From Aquabacter cavernae (GTDB lineage: Bacteria; Pseudomonadota; Alphaproteobacteria; Rhizobiales; Xanthobacteraceae), in assembly GCF_003993795.1 (NCBI RefSeq), contig NZ_RWKV01000008.1, forward strand, positions 744,001 to 808,000: a stretch of DNA of 64,000 bases, given 5' to 3'. The notes beneath the pieces were generated by a model that had not been told where the DNA came from, searched no databases, and was given only the letters and a program-made list of their open reading frames with translations. Each line of letters opens with the position of its first letter. The first letter of the stretch is position 1. This document shows, in pieces, positions 52,544-64,000 of this stretch. The position numbers and the translations under genes were made by a program.

Positions 52544-53536
52544 ATGTTCAGCAGAAGGAGTGTGATCGCCGGCGCGCTGGCCCTCATGTGCGGACCAGCC
52601 CTGGCCCAGGCACCTGCAAAGGCCCCCGACAAGGCCGTGCTGATGCTCAACTGGTACGTCTATGGCGAGCACGCGCCGTTCGTGCTCGGCCTCAAGAAAG
52701 GCTATTACGCGGACGAGGGCATCGACCTGGAAATCCAGGAGGGCCGCGGCTCCGCCGTCACCATCCAGGCGGTGGGCGCGGGCACGGCCACGTTCGGCCT
52801 CGCCGATATCAGCGTCATGATCAAGGCCGTGGCCAAGGGCGCCCCGGTGAAGACCGTGGGCGTGCTGCTCCAGCGCACCCCCGGCGCGGTGGTGGCGCCC
52901 CAGGGCAAGATCAAGGATGCGAAGGATTTGGTGGGCAAGACCATCGCCTTCACGCCGGGTGACGCCGTAACCCCCATCTGGCCGCTCTACCTGAAGAAGC
53001 TCGGCATCGCCGACGGCGCAGTGCGCATGGTGGCGGGCGACGCCCAGACCAAGCTGAACGCGGTGGTGAACGGACAGGCGGACGGGCTTATCGGCTTCAC
53101 CACGGAGCAGGGCGCGCGCCTGCCGGACATCATGAACAAGCCCGTGGACATGTTCCGCTACACGGATGCGGGCGTGAACCTCGTGAGCCTCGGCATCGTC
53201 ACCAACACCGACACCATCAAGTCCAAGCCCGATCTGGTGCGCCGCTTCATGAAGGCCACCACCCGCGCCGTGGAGGATGCGGAGAAGGATCCCAAGGGCG
53301 CCATCGACGTCCTGCTGACCGCCTATCCCAAGATCGGCATTCCGGACGCCCAGCTGCGCAGCCTGCAATATTCGCAGGCGCTCTACCGGGCGGACGGCGC
53401 TACCGGCACCCGTCCCTTCCGGATGAAGCCGCAGGTGCTGGTGGATACGCTGGACGTGCTCACCCAATATGGCGGCCTGCCCGCCGCCGACCGGGGCAAG
53501 CCCGAGGACTATTACGCCGCGGAGTTCCTTCCGTGA
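52544..53536 (+). CDS. ABC transporter substrate-binding protein (NMT1/THI5-like)
   Basis: 330 residues with a signal peptide (RRSVIAGALALMCGPALAQA, cleavage after AQA). The mature protein begins in the NMT1/THI5 style: VLMLNWYVYGEHAPFVLG then KGYYADEGIDLEIQEG, followed by GSAVTIQAVGAGTATFGLAD. Members bind varied organic ligands, including sulfonates, pyrimidines and aromatic acids, so the ligand is unknown. Its stop overlaps the ATPase start. Confidence 0.92.
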   Translation: MFSRRSVIAGALALMCGPALAQAPAKAPDKAVLMLNWYVYGEHAPFVLGLKKGYYADEGIDLEIQEGRGSAVTIQAVGAGTATFGLADISVMIKAVAKGAPVKTVGVLLQRTPGAVVAPQGKIKDAKDLVGKTIAFTPGDAVTPIWPLYLKKLGIADGAVRMVAGDAQTKLNAVVNGQADGLIGFTTEQGARLPDIMNKPVDMFRYTDAGVNLVSLGIVTNTDTIKSKPDLVRRFMKATTRAVEDAEKDPKGAIDVLLTAYPKIGIPDAQLRSLQYSQALYRADGATGTRPFRMKPQVLVDTLDVLTQYGGLPAADRGKPEDYYAAEFLP

Positions 53537-54366
53537 GAACTGCTCTCCAACACCGGGTGCCCGCCAGCATGAGCGCGCCGCACGTCGCCGTACGGAACGT
53601 CCATATCGAGATCCGCGGCCTCACCAAGACCTACAAGTCCAAAACGGGCAGCGTCCCCTCGCTCAAGCCCATCGATCTCGATATCGACAAGGGCGAGTTC
53701 GTGGCGATCGTCGGCCCGAGCGGCTGCGGCAAGAGCACCCTGTTGAAGCTGGTGGCCGGGCTCCTGCCCGCCACCAGCGGCACCATCCGCATCGGCGGGG
53801 CGAATGTGAAGGAGCCGATCGACGATATCGGCATCGTCTTCCAGAGCCCCGTCCTGCTGCCCTGGCGCACGGTGCGCGACAACATCATGCTCCAGATCCA
53901 GATGCGCGGGCGGCGCGCTGCGGATTATGAGGAGGCGGTGGCGCGGCTCCTGAAGACCGCAGGTCTCGAAGGCTTCGAGCACCGTTTCCCCTGGGAATTG
54001 TCCGGGGGCATGCAGCAGCGCGCGGCCATCTGCCGGGCGCTGGTGCACGACCCGAGCGTGCTGCTCATGGACGAGCCGTTCGGCGCGCTCGACGCCATGA
54101 CGCGCGAGCGCATGAATGCCGAGCTTCAGCGCATCTGGTACGCCACCAAGAAGACCGTGCTGCTCATTACCCACTCCATTCCCGAGGCGGTCTTCCTTGC
54201 GGACCGGGTGGTGGTCATGTCTAGCCGGCCGGGATCGGTGGAAGCCATTTACGACATCGACCTGCCCCGCCCCCGCGACCTGTCCATCATGGGGGATCCG
54301 CGCTTCGTCCGGTACACGCAGGACATCCGCAAGCATTTCTTCGCGCAGGGCGAACTGGACCACTAA
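53533..54366 (+). CDS. ABC transporter ATP-binding protein (SsuB/TauB type)
   Basis: 277 residues from GTG 53533, which overlaps the binding-protein stop and has GGAG upstream; ATG 53569 is an alternative that fits the domain start. Walker A is GPSGCGKST, the signature LSGGMQQR, and Walker B VLLMDEPFGALD, with the H-loop in LLITHSIPEA. Completes the importer with the permease and binding protein. Confidence 0.94.
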   Translation: MRTALQHRVPASMSAPHVAVRNVHIEIRGLTKTYKSKTGSVPSLKPIDLDIDKGEFVAIVGPSGCGKSTLLKLVAGLLPATSGTIRIGGANVKEPIDDIGIVFQSPVLLPWRTVRDNIMLQIQMRGRRAADYEEAVARLLKTAGLEGFEHRFPWELSGGMQQRAAICRALVHDPSVLLMDEPFGALDAMTRERMNAELQRIWYATKKTVLLITHSIPEAVFLADRVVVMSSRPGSVEAIYDIDLPRPRDLSIMGDPRFVRYTQDIRKHFFAQGELDH

Positions 54367-54394
54367 AGCGCGATCTGGACGACTGGGGCGCAAT

Positions 54395-54421
54395 CCGATC
54401 AGATTGGCCCGATCTGATCGG
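54395..54421. repeat. intergenic inverted repeat
   Basis: Perfect 10-bp arms CCGATCAGAT / ATCTGATCGG around a 7-nt spacer, with a smaller palindrome CAATC-N6-GATTG overlapping its left arm. Lies 29 bp after the ABC ATPase gene. No T-run follows, so it is not a classical terminator; it may be a dispersed chromosomal repeat or an operator. Confidence 0.65.
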
Positions 54422-54566
54422 TGAATCGCCCGCCAGTTGCTCCTCCAGGGCGCTTTCGAGCGCGGCGTGCAGCGGTTCGGATGAGGGAAACGCATTCAAC
54501 CAAAGAGATAGAGCGGTTCATCGCTTTTCGTGGAACACGGGAGCGCTCTGAGCCCCAAGGCAGAAG

Positions 54567-56180
54567 ATGACCTCCTCCTCCCCTTCACCCGCCTACGACT
54601 ATGTGATCGTGGGTGGCGGCACGGCCGGCTGCGTGCTGGCCAATCGCCTGTCCGCCGATCCCTCGCTGCGCATCCTCATGCTGGAGGCCGGCGGCAAGGA
54701 TGACTGGCACTGGTTCCACATCCCGGTGGGCTATCTCTATTGCATCGGCAATCCGCGCGCGGACTGGTGCTACCGCACGCAGCCGGAAGACGGCCTCAAC
54801 GGGCGCGACCTCGCCTATCCGCGCGGGCGCGTGCTGGGCGGCTGCTCGTCCATCAACGGCATGATCTATATGCGCGGCCAGGCGCGTGACTATGACGAAT
54901 GGGTCGCGCTGGGCAATCCCGGCTGGGGCTGGGCAGACGTGCTGCCCATCTTCAAGCGCTCGGAAGACCATCATGGCGGCGCCTCGGACTTTCACGGCGG
55001 GGGCGGCGAATGGCGGGTGGAGCGCCAGCGCCTGTCCTGGGACATATTGGACGCCTTCCGCACGGCGGCCGTGGAGGCCGGAATCCCGCGCACCGAGGAT
55101 TTCAACCGGGGCGACAATGAAGGGGTGGGCTATTTCGAGGTGAACCAGCGCCGGGGCATCCGCTGGAACACGCGCAAAGCCTTCCTGTCGCCCGCGCTGA
55201 AGCGGCCGAACCTTGAGGTCTTCACGGGCGCTGAGGTCCATCGCATTGTCATGGAGAACGGCGCGGCGACGGGCGTCACCTATCGCGGTCGGGACGGCGC
55301 CCTGGTCACCGCCGAAGCGCGGCGGGAGGTGATCCTCGCCGCCGGAGCGGTCGGCTCGCCCCGGCTGCTGGAATTGTCCGGCATCGGCGATCCCGACGTG
55401 CTGCGGGAAAACGGCATCGAGGTGCGCCACGCCGCGCCCGGCGTGGGGACCAATCTGCAGGACCATCTCCAGCTTCGCCTGACCTTCCGCGTCACCGGCG
55501 CCCGCACGCTCAACACCATGGTCACGAGCCAGCTCGCCAAGATGCGCATGGGCCTGGAATTCGCCTTGGCGCGCACCGGGCCGCTCACCATGGCGCCGTC
55601 GCAATTGGGCATCTTCGCCCGCAGCGACCCGCGCCATGCCTCCGCCAACGTGGAATTCCACGTCCAGCCGCTTTCGTTGGAAGCATTCGGCGGCGGGCTC
55701 CACACCTATCCTGCCTTCACGGCGTCGGTGTGCAATCTGCGCCCCACGAGCCGGGGCACCGTGCATGTGACCGGGCCGGATCCGTCCGCGAACCCGGCCA
55801 TCCGCGCGAACTACCTCTCCACGCAGGAGGACCGCACGGTGGCGGCCGAGAGCATCCGCCTCGCCCGCCGCATCTCGGCCCAGCCCGCCATGTCCGGCTA
55901 CCGGCCGGAAGAGGTGAAGCCCGGCGCCGAATTGCAGAGCACCGAGGAGCTGATCACCGCCGCGGGCGCCATCGGCACCACCATCTTCCATCCCGTGGGC
56001 ACCTGCCGCATGGGGTCCGACGAGGGCGCCGTCGTGGATCCGAGCCTGATGCTCAAGGGCGTGCGGCGGCTGCGCGTGGCGGATGCGTCCGTCATGCCCA
56101 CCATCACGTCCGGCAATACCTGCTCGCCCACCATCATGATCGCCGAAAAGGCGGCCGACCTGATCCTCGGGCGGCACTGA
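54567..56180 (+). CDS. GMC-family FAD-dependent oxidoreductase
   Basis: 537 residues. The FAD-binding GxGxxG region is VIVGGGTAGCVLANRL at the N-terminus. The GMC signature 1 region reads YPRGRVLGGCSSINGMIYMR, and signature 2 contains GAVGSPRLLELSGIGD. The catalytic end has HPVGTCRMG and the Asn-containing SGNTCSPTIM. Similar to choline or alcohol dehydrogenases; probably oxidises a primary alcohol or polyol of the same pathway as the neighbouring genes. A 200-bp gap before it suggests a separate promoter. Confidence 0.93.
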   Translation: MTSSSPSPAYDYVIVGGGTAGCVLANRLSADPSLRILMLEAGGKDDWHWFHIPVGYLYCIGNPRADWCYRTQPEDGLNGRDLAYPRGRVLGGCSSINGMIYMRGQARDYDEWVALGNPGWGWADVLPIFKRSEDHHGGASDFHGGGGEWRVERQRLSWDILDAFRTAAVEAGIPRTEDFNRGDNEGVGYFEVNQRRGIRWNTRKAFLSPALKRPNLEVFTGAEVHRIVMENGAATGVTYRGRDGALVTAEARREVILAAGAVGSPRLLELSGIGDPDVLRENGIEVRHAAPGVGTNLQDHLQLRLTFRVTGARTLNTMVTSQLAKMRMGLEFALARTGPLTMAPSQLGIFARSDPRHASANVEFHVQPLSLEAFGGGLHTYPAFTASVCNLRPTSRGTVHVTGPDPSANPAIRANYLSTQEDRTVAAESIRLARRISAQPAMSGYRPEEVKPGAELQSTEELITAAGAIGTTIFHPVGTCRMGSDEGAVVDPSLMLKGVRRLRVADASVMPTITSGNTCSPTIMIAEKAADLILGRH

Positions 56181-56208
56181 CCCGAAATGGCCGATCAACC
56201 CGCGGATG

Positions 56209-56242
56209 GTGAAGGACGGCAGGGGAGCCTGCCATCCTTCAC
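56209..56242. terminator. hairpin between convergent genes
   Basis: 15-bp stem with one mismatch (GTGAAGGACGGCAGG against CCTGCCATCCTTCAC, 4-nt loop) between the GMC gene and the efflux operon's last gene. There is no T-run, so termination strength is uncertain. Confidence 0.6.
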
Positions 56243-56344
56243 ATTGGGACCGTCAGGACATGGATGGCCAATGGTTCACGCCGCTCATCAGCAAGCCGAT
56301 GCAGGGGATCGGATCCCGAACGAGCCGCTTTACCCGTCCAGCGC

Positions 56345-56620
56345 CTATCGCAGGCCGCCGCCCTGCACCGCCGCGCCGGGATCGGCCGGGGTGGGCAGCC
56401 AGGGGAAGAGCGGCTTGGGCGGAGCCGAGGTCTGGGTGCTCATGCCATGCGTCGAGGGATGGCTGAGGCCGAGCTGGACATCCCGGAACGTGTGACGGTC
56501 CCGCTGCTTCTTGCCGTGCGTCGGGCCTTCCAGCGCCTGCGCCGGGAGGGCCGTCGCCAGCAGGGCCCCGGCAAGGACGAAAGCCGCGGCGCGGCGCAGT
56601 GTCATATGCGATGTGGTCAT
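56345..56620 (-). CDS. small secreted protein at end of metal efflux operon
   Basis: 91 residues from ATG 56620, with a signal peptide (LRRAAAFVLAGALLATALP, cleavage near AQA). The mature part is short and rich in His, Pro, Thr and basic residues (HGKKQRDRHTFRD, then SHPSTHGMSTQT). No named family recognised. It follows the 125-residue secreted protein of the same operon; a periplasmic metal-binding accessory role is inferred from context. Confidence 0.65.
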   Translation of the reverse strand: MTTSHMTLRRAAAFVLAGALLATALPAQALEGPTHGKKQRDRHTFRDVQLGLSHPSTHGMSTQTSAPPKPLFPWLPTPADPGAAVQGGGLR

Positions 56621-56649
56621 GGGAGCCTCCCGCTCACGTGGCAGAAATT

Positions 56650-57027
56650 TCACTTGGCAGAGAATTTCGCTTGGCCGGACTTTCCGGCGGCGGTCTTGAG
56701 GACGACGGTGATGGCCGCGCCCGTTGGGATGGCGGCGGGGGCCTGCCCGGTGAGGGCATTGCCGGACGGGGCGAGCGGCAAGGTCTTGCGGTCGCTGCCC
56801 GAGACGATCATGGCGGAGCCCGTATAGCCGGTGGTGTCCACGGGCTTTCCGGCCTCGTCGAACACGTTCACCGTCACGGCCGGGCCGGCCACGACCAGTT
56901 CCCCATGGACGCCCGCCACGTCCTCCATGGGGCCGCCATTGGGCCCCTTCTGGTTGCCGTGGGCGTGCTGCGCGAGCGCGGCTGAGGGGGCGAGCAGGGC
57001 CGCAAGAACGGCAATGGTCTTCAACAT
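56650..57027 (-). CDS. periplasmic small protein of metal efflux operon
   Basis: 125 residues with a signal peptide (MLKTIAVLAALLAPSAALAQ). The mature N-terminus reads HAHGNQKGPNGGPMEDVAG, a His/Gly-rich potential metal site, and is followed by a small beta-domain (VTVNVFDEAGKPVDTTG). Proteins of this pattern are found beside RND efflux genes. It lies 23 bp after czcA, so is most likely co-expressed and acts as a periplasmic metal binder or chaperone (inference). Confidence 0.78.
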   Translation of the reverse strand: MLKTIAVLAALLAPSAALAQHAHGNQKGPNGGPMEDVAGVHGELVVAGPAVTVNVFDEAGKPVDTTGYTGSAMIVSGSDRKTLPLAPSGNALTGQAPAAIPTGAAITVVLKTAAGKSGQAKFSAK

Positions 57028-57050
57028 GGACTTCTCCTGTGTCGGTTGGG

Positions 57051-60299
<3,249 letters not shown>

Positions 60300-61295
60300 T
60301 CAATGCTCATGGCTGGCGCTCCCCTTCGCGAGCTCCGCCTTGACGACGAAGCTGTTGCGGGCGGCATAGACATCGCCCGGCATTAGGCCGAACAGCACCT
60401 CGACCCACTCCCCGTCCCGCTCGCCCAGCTCCACGTCGCGCGGTTCGAAGGCATCGCCGTTGCGCACGAAGACCACGGCGCGATTGTCGATGGTCTGGAG
60501 GGCGTTGAGGCGCACCGCGAGGTCCACGGGCTTCTCCGCGAGCACCATGGTGCCCACGGCGAACAGGCCCGGCCGCAGGCGCATATCCCTGTTGGGAATG
60601 GAGACGCGGGCCAGCGCGCTCTGCGTGTCGGCGGCGCCGATGGGCGAGACATAGATGACCCGCCCCTCGATGGGCGCGCCCCCGTCCTCGGGATCGACTT
60701 GCACGGCATCGCCCGGGCGGACCTTCGCGAAGTCCTTGCGGTAGACCGACAGATCCACCCATAGGGTGGAGAGATCGGCGACGATGAAGGCCGGCTTCTG
60801 CTCGGACACATATTCGCCGAGCGCCACGCCCCGCTCCACCACCGTCCCCGAAATGGGGGATTTGAGGTCGTAGCTGGTGAGGCTCTGGTTGCTCTCGATG
60901 ACGGCGAGCACGTCGCCCTTGTTCACCTTGTCCCCGAGGCGCTTGCGGATCTCCCGCACGATGCCCGGGAAGCGCGGGGTCACCTGGACGATGGCGTCCT
61001 GGTCGGGCTGAACGAGGCCGTTCAGCCGCAGCTTCTGGCGCAGCTTTTCCGGCGCCGCTGTCTCAAGGCCGATGCCCGCCGCCGCGAGCTTGGCGTCGTC
61101 CAGTTTCACGACGCCTTCGCCGTGGCTCTCCTCGCCGCCTTCCGCGTGGCCGCCGCCATGGCCGTCCCCGGCCTCGCTGGCGGAAGCGGCGGAGCGGTCC
61201 GCGGGAAGGCGGTCCTGGAGGGCATAGAACACGCCGCCACCGGCCACGAGGCCGAGCAGCAGCATGGCCAGATCGCGTCTTGCCGGCCGGCTCAT
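60300..61295 (-). CDS. czcB: heavy-metal efflux periplasmic adaptor CzcB family
   Basis: 331 residues. The N-terminal membrane anchor (LAMLLLGLVAGGGVFYAL) is followed by a His/Gly/Glu-rich stretch (GDGHGGGHAEGGEESHGEG), likely metal-binding. The lipoyl/hairpin and barrel domains come next (RFPGIVREIRKRLGDKVNKG, then DLKSPISGTVVERGV), and the protein ends SASHEH, again His-containing. ATG 61295 overlaps the czcC stop (ATGA); the RND pump gene follows after 30 bp. Confidence 0.91.
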   Translation of the reverse strand: MSRPARRDLAMLLLGLVAGGGVFYALQDRLPADRSAASASEAGDGHGGGHAEGGEESHGEGVVKLDDAKLAAAGIGLETAAPEKLRQKLRLNGLVQPDQDAIVQVTPRFPGIVREIRKRLGDKVNKGDVLAVIESNQSLTSYDLKSPISGTVVERGVALGEYVSEQKPAFIVADLSTLWVDLSVYRKDFAKVRPGDAVQVDPEDGGAPIEGRVIYVSPIGAADTQSALARVSIPNRDMRLRPGLFAVGTMVLAEKPVDLAVRLNALQTIDNRAVVFVRNGDAFEPRDVELGERDGEWVEVLFGLMPGDVYAARNSFVVKAELAKGSASHEH

Positions 61296-62563
61296 TTGGC
61301 TTTTCCTTTGGAGAAGGTCACGGGACGCCCGGTCAGCCCCTCAAGGGTGGCGAGGGCGGTGTGGTAGGCGACGAGCGCATCCAGCTCGCGCAATTGCGTC
61401 TCGGTGAGAGAGGACTGGGCATCCAGCAGTTCGAGGAGCGTGTAGCGCCCCTCCGAATAGCCGCCCTCCAGGCCCCCGAAGGCGGCGCGCGCCTCCGGCA
61501 GCGTGCTCTCGCGCAGCAGGCTCGCCTCGTCATAGGCGGCCTTCAGCCCGTCATAGGCGCGGCCCACCTGGGAGATGAGCGCGCTACGGACCACGGCCTC
61601 CTCGGCCTCGGCCCGGCGCAGCGCCTCGCCCGCCTCCAGGATGGAACCCTGGTTCCGGTCGAACACCGGAAGCGGCATGGAGAGGGAGAGAACCACGCCG
61701 CTGTCGGCGGTCTCGTAATAGTGGCGGTAGCCCACCCCCAGGGTCACGTCCGGCACCGCCTGCGCGCGGGCCCCGTTCAGCTCGGCGCTCCGCTGGGCCT
61801 TCAGCGCCGTGAAGCGCGTGAGCTGCGGATTTTCCTGCGCCGATTTCAGAATGCGGGCGAGCGGGGGCGGCGCATTGAGGCGGGCGAGATTGCCCGTCAC
61901 CGCCGCGAACCGCGCCTCCGTGAGCCCCATGAGCAGGGCCAGCTCACGCCGCGCGGTTAGGAGCGCGGCGCGAGCCTTGTCCTGCTCCACGCGGGCGAGG
62001 TCCACGGCCACCCGGGAGCGCGAGATCTCGGACGGCGAAGACGCCCCGGCCTCCACGCGGGTCCGCAGCAACGGCGCCCAGCGCTCGATGTCGCCCACCT
62101 GCCCCTTGAGGATATCGAGCCGCCGCTGGGCGCTCAGCACCGCCACGAAGGCGGCGGTGGTTTCCGCCAGCACCTGCAGGCGCAGCGCCTCGCGCTCCCA
62201 CCGCGCAACGCCGGAGCCGGCATTGGCGGCGGCGATGCGCGCCTCCCGCTTGCCGCCCAGCTCCACGAGCTGGCTCACCTGGAGCGTCTGGTCGGCCAGA
62301 TCCAGCCCCTGGTAGGAGCCGGAGCCGAAGGCATTGTCCACCTCCAAAGAGAGGACGGGATTGGGCAACAGGGTCGCCTGGATGCCGCGCCCCTCGGCCA
62401 TTCCGATGTCGCGGTCAGCGACCGTCAGCCTCGGATTGGCAGCAAGAGCGGCTGACAGAGCCTGGGAAAGCGTGAGAGGCCGCGGCGAAGCGGCAAGCGC
62501 GGGGATCGCATGAAGCAGCACGATCGCTGCCCCAAGCGCACGCGCGAGGGCACAAATAGACAT
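61292..62563 (-). CDS. czcC: outer-membrane channel of metal efflux system (CzcC/TolC family)
   Basis: 423 residues with a signal peptide (ALGAAIVLLHAIPALAAS). OEP-type domains follow: LTLSQALSAALAANPRL near the mature N-terminus, and two long helical regions with EREALRLQVLAETTAAF and AEEAVVRSALISQVGRAY. Similar in length to CzcC. Part of the tripartite czcCBA operon, whose stop overlaps czcB. Confidence 0.92.
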   Translation of the reverse strand: MSICALARALGAAIVLLHAIPALAASPRPLTLSQALSAALAANPRLTVADRDIGMAEGRGIQATLLPNPVLSLEVDNAFGSGSYQGLDLADQTLQVSQLVELGGKREARIAAANAGSGVARWEREALRLQVLAETTAAFVAVLSAQRRLDILKGQVGDIERWAPLLRTRVEAGASSPSEISRSRVAVDLARVEQDKARAALLTARRELALLMGLTEARFAAVTGNLARLNAPPPLARILKSAQENPQLTRFTALKAQRSAELNGARAQAVPDVTLGVGYRHYYETADSGVVLSLSMPLPVFDRNQGSILEAGEALRRAEAEEAVVRSALISQVGRAYDGLKAAYDEASLLRESTLPEARAAFGGLEGGYSEGRYTLLELLDAQSSLTETQLRELDALVAYHTALATLEGLTGRPVTFSKGKAK

Positions 62564-62629
62564 GATCCGTTCCGGGCATGGGTATGAATTGGCCGACGCG
62601 GAAGCGTCAGCGCGTCACATGCGGAAGGA

Positions 62630-62995
62630 TCAGGCTCTGGGAGGGCGCAGTTCGGCGCCGGGGTCGCGGCCGTCCACCAGGTTCGCCGCAGCGATATCGA
62701 TGGTGACGTGAATGCGCATCACCGCAACGGTGGACGGCGCATTGGGAACGGCCACGGAGCAGGAATGGCAGTCATGGTCGGCCGCCGGCAGGGTGGCATG
62801 GTCCGACGTCTGCTTCGGGGCCGTATCGCCCGTCCCTGCGGACAGGGACGCCACATCGCCGTCATCCACATGGTGGAGGGCAAAGGCATTGGTGAGGGGC
62901 GACAAAGCAAGGCAGACGGCAAGGCACAGGGCCAGCATCCGCCGAAGGGGCAGATGGGCAAACGCGCGCAGAATCTGGGCGAGGCCTCGAACCAT
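62630..62995 (-). CDS. small membrane/secreted protein (DUF2946/CzcI-like)
   Basis: About 121 residues from ATG 62995; the true start is uncertain since none has a clear ribosome-binding site (TTG 63031 is upstream). A hydrophobic segment (RMLALCLAVCLALSPLTNAF) precedes a His/Asp-rich part with AADHDCHSCSVA. This pattern is seen in small proteins ahead of Czc-type operons and in DUF2946 proteins. First gene of the efflux operon, 66 bp before czcC; a role in metal sensing or periplasmic binding is inferred. Confidence 0.68.
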   Translation of the reverse strand: MVRGLAQILRAFAHLPLRRMLALCLAVCLALSPLTNAFALHHVDDGDVASLSAGTGDTAPKQTSDHATLPAADHDCHSCSVAVPNAPSTVAVMRIHVTIDIAAANLVDGRDPGAELRPPRA

Positions 62996-63243
62996 GAGGG
63001 GAGAAAGACCCGAAGGGCCGCCGGGTGTCAAGGCACGGGCGCGCGAACATAGCCTTTCAGCCGCCGCAAGTGGGCTGAGCGGAAAGCTGCGGCGCCCGGC
63101 GTATCAGCGCGCCGTCAGATGGAAAATCGCAGCGGAGACAAGCAGACCCGCACATGGAGGCTCGCGGCGGACAGAAACGCCGAGAAGGGAGCCTGTAATG
63201 TCCGGGTAAGTCTCAAGGGTTTTTCTTAACCCCTTGAGGAAAA

Positions 63244-63319
<76 letters not shown>

Positions 63320-63459
63320 TCCGGGGCAGCGCCCCGTTGAGGAGTGGTCGTGTAGCAGAGGCTTTCGGCAGTGTCCATAGCCGCCCCGAAAGAAATCCAC
63401 AGGCACCCGCCGATGCCTTGAAACAGCGCCGTTTGCGCCCGCGCATTCGGGGTGACGTC

Positions 63460-63496
63460 AAAAGAAACGGGGCGGGATGTTGCCATCCCGCCCCGT
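63460..63496 (-). terminator. terminator after tctA-type gene
   Basis: 13-bp perfect stem (ACGGGGCGGGATG and complement, 4-nt loop) followed on the minus strand by TTCTTTT, 28 bp after the stop codon. Confidence 0.92.
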
Positions 63497-63524
63497 CCCA
63501 CCATTCGAATCGAGCCCTCTCCGA

Positions 63525-64000
63525 CTATTCGCGGAAGGCTTCCTCGCGCGTCTTGCTCACCGAGGGCAGCAGCACCACCACCAGAGCGATGAGGGCCAGG
63601 GCCAGCAGCACGGCAGAGATGGGGCGCGTGACGAAGACCATCGGGTCGCCGCGCGAGATGAGCATGGCGCGGCGCAGATACTCTTCGAGCATCGGGCCGA
63701 TGACGAAGCCCAGAAGCAGCGGCGCCGGCTCGCAATCCAGCTTCACCAGCGCGTATCCCGCGACGCCGAACAGCGCCATGGTGTACACGTCAAACGTGTT
63801 GTTGTTCACGCTGTACACGCCGATACAGCAGAAGGCCATGATCGCCGGGAACAGCACATGGTAGGGCACCGTCAGCAGGCGCACCCACATGCCGATGAGC
63901 GGCAGGTTGAGCAGCACCAGCATGAGGTTGCCGATCCACATGGAGGCGATGACGCCCCAGAACAGGTCCGGCTTCTCGGTGACCACGTTCGGGCCGGGGG
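63525..64000 (-). CDS. tctA: tripartite tricarboxylate transporter permease TctA family (5' end outside window)
   Basis: Only the C-terminal part (about 158 residues) is inside the window; the frame stays open to the right edge, so GTG 63986 is not the start. The sequence has family-like elements: GPNVVTEKPDLFWGVIASMWIGN, LLLGFVIGPMLEEYLRRAML and a final hydrophobic helix (ISAVLLALALIALVVVLL). TctA is the large permease of TctABC-type importers for tricarboxylates and other organic acids. A strong terminator follows. Confidence 0.9.
   Translation of the reverse strand, partial: PGPNVVTEKPDLFWGVIASMWIGNLMLVLLNLPLIGMWVRLLTVPYHVLFPAIMAFCCIGVYSVNNNTFDVYTMALFGVAGYALVKLDCEPAPLLLGFVIGPMLEEYLRRAMLISRGDPMVFVTRPISAVLLALALIALVVVLLPSVSKTREEAFRE

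Overview
GC-rich chromosomal window from an alphaproteobacterium. The rlpA / D,D-carboxypeptidase-like / tmk / holB / metG block, the protein families and the high GC point to Hyphomicrobiales, probably Xanthobacteraceae (Xanthobacter, Azorhizobium or Ancylobacter relatives). This placement is inferred from gene content; no search was run.

Left third (1-31.2 kb): a type VI secretion system (T6SS). Plus strand: tssF (cut by the window edge), tssG, an FHA protein (tagH), tssJ, tssK, tssL, tssM, tagF, a PP2C phosphatase, a Ser/Thr kinase, a small coiled-coil protein and a MinD/ParA-type ATPase. Convergent to these, on the minus strand, are hcp, clpV, a sigma-54 activator and a second soluble kinase. 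hcp is preceded by a near-perfect -24/-12 promoter and two palindromic upstream sites. A further minus-strand operon carries a DUF2169-pentapeptide fusion, a second pentapeptide protein, a DUF4150 PAAR-like protein, VgrG, DUF3540, a TPR protein with a degenerate glycosyltransferase-like end, and a 112-residue orphan. tssA, tssB, tssC and tssE are not in the window and presumably lie to the left.

Middle (31.2-46.5 kb): housekeeping and accessory genes. These are a TPP riboswitch with thiC, a zinc-ribbon protein, a DUF1428 protein, a HlyD/FUSC exporter pair, a GntP-type permease, the metG-holB-tmk-carboxypeptidase-like-rlpA block, tRNA-Ser, and a small patch of poorly characterised genes. The carboxypeptidase homologue has lost all three of its catalytic motifs.

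Right part (46.5-56.2 kb): a catabolic cluster under an IclR regulator, with two matching palindromic operators in the divergent promoter region. It encodes an enolase-superfamily enzyme, an SDR, a dimeric alpha/beta-barrel protein, a fumarylacetoacetate-hydrolase-family enzyme, an NMT1/THI5-type ABC importer and a GMC oxidoreductase. Its substrate is not evident.

Right edge (56.2-64 kb): a CzcCBA-type heavy-metal RND efflux operon with three small secreted or membrane companions, tRNA-Lys, and the 3' end of a tctA-type permease.

The most unusual points are the MinD-like ATPase with its coiled-coil partner inside the T6SS regulatory block, the complete sigma-54 control region of hcp, the catalytically dead carboxypeptidase homologue, and the cargo-like genes around vgrG.
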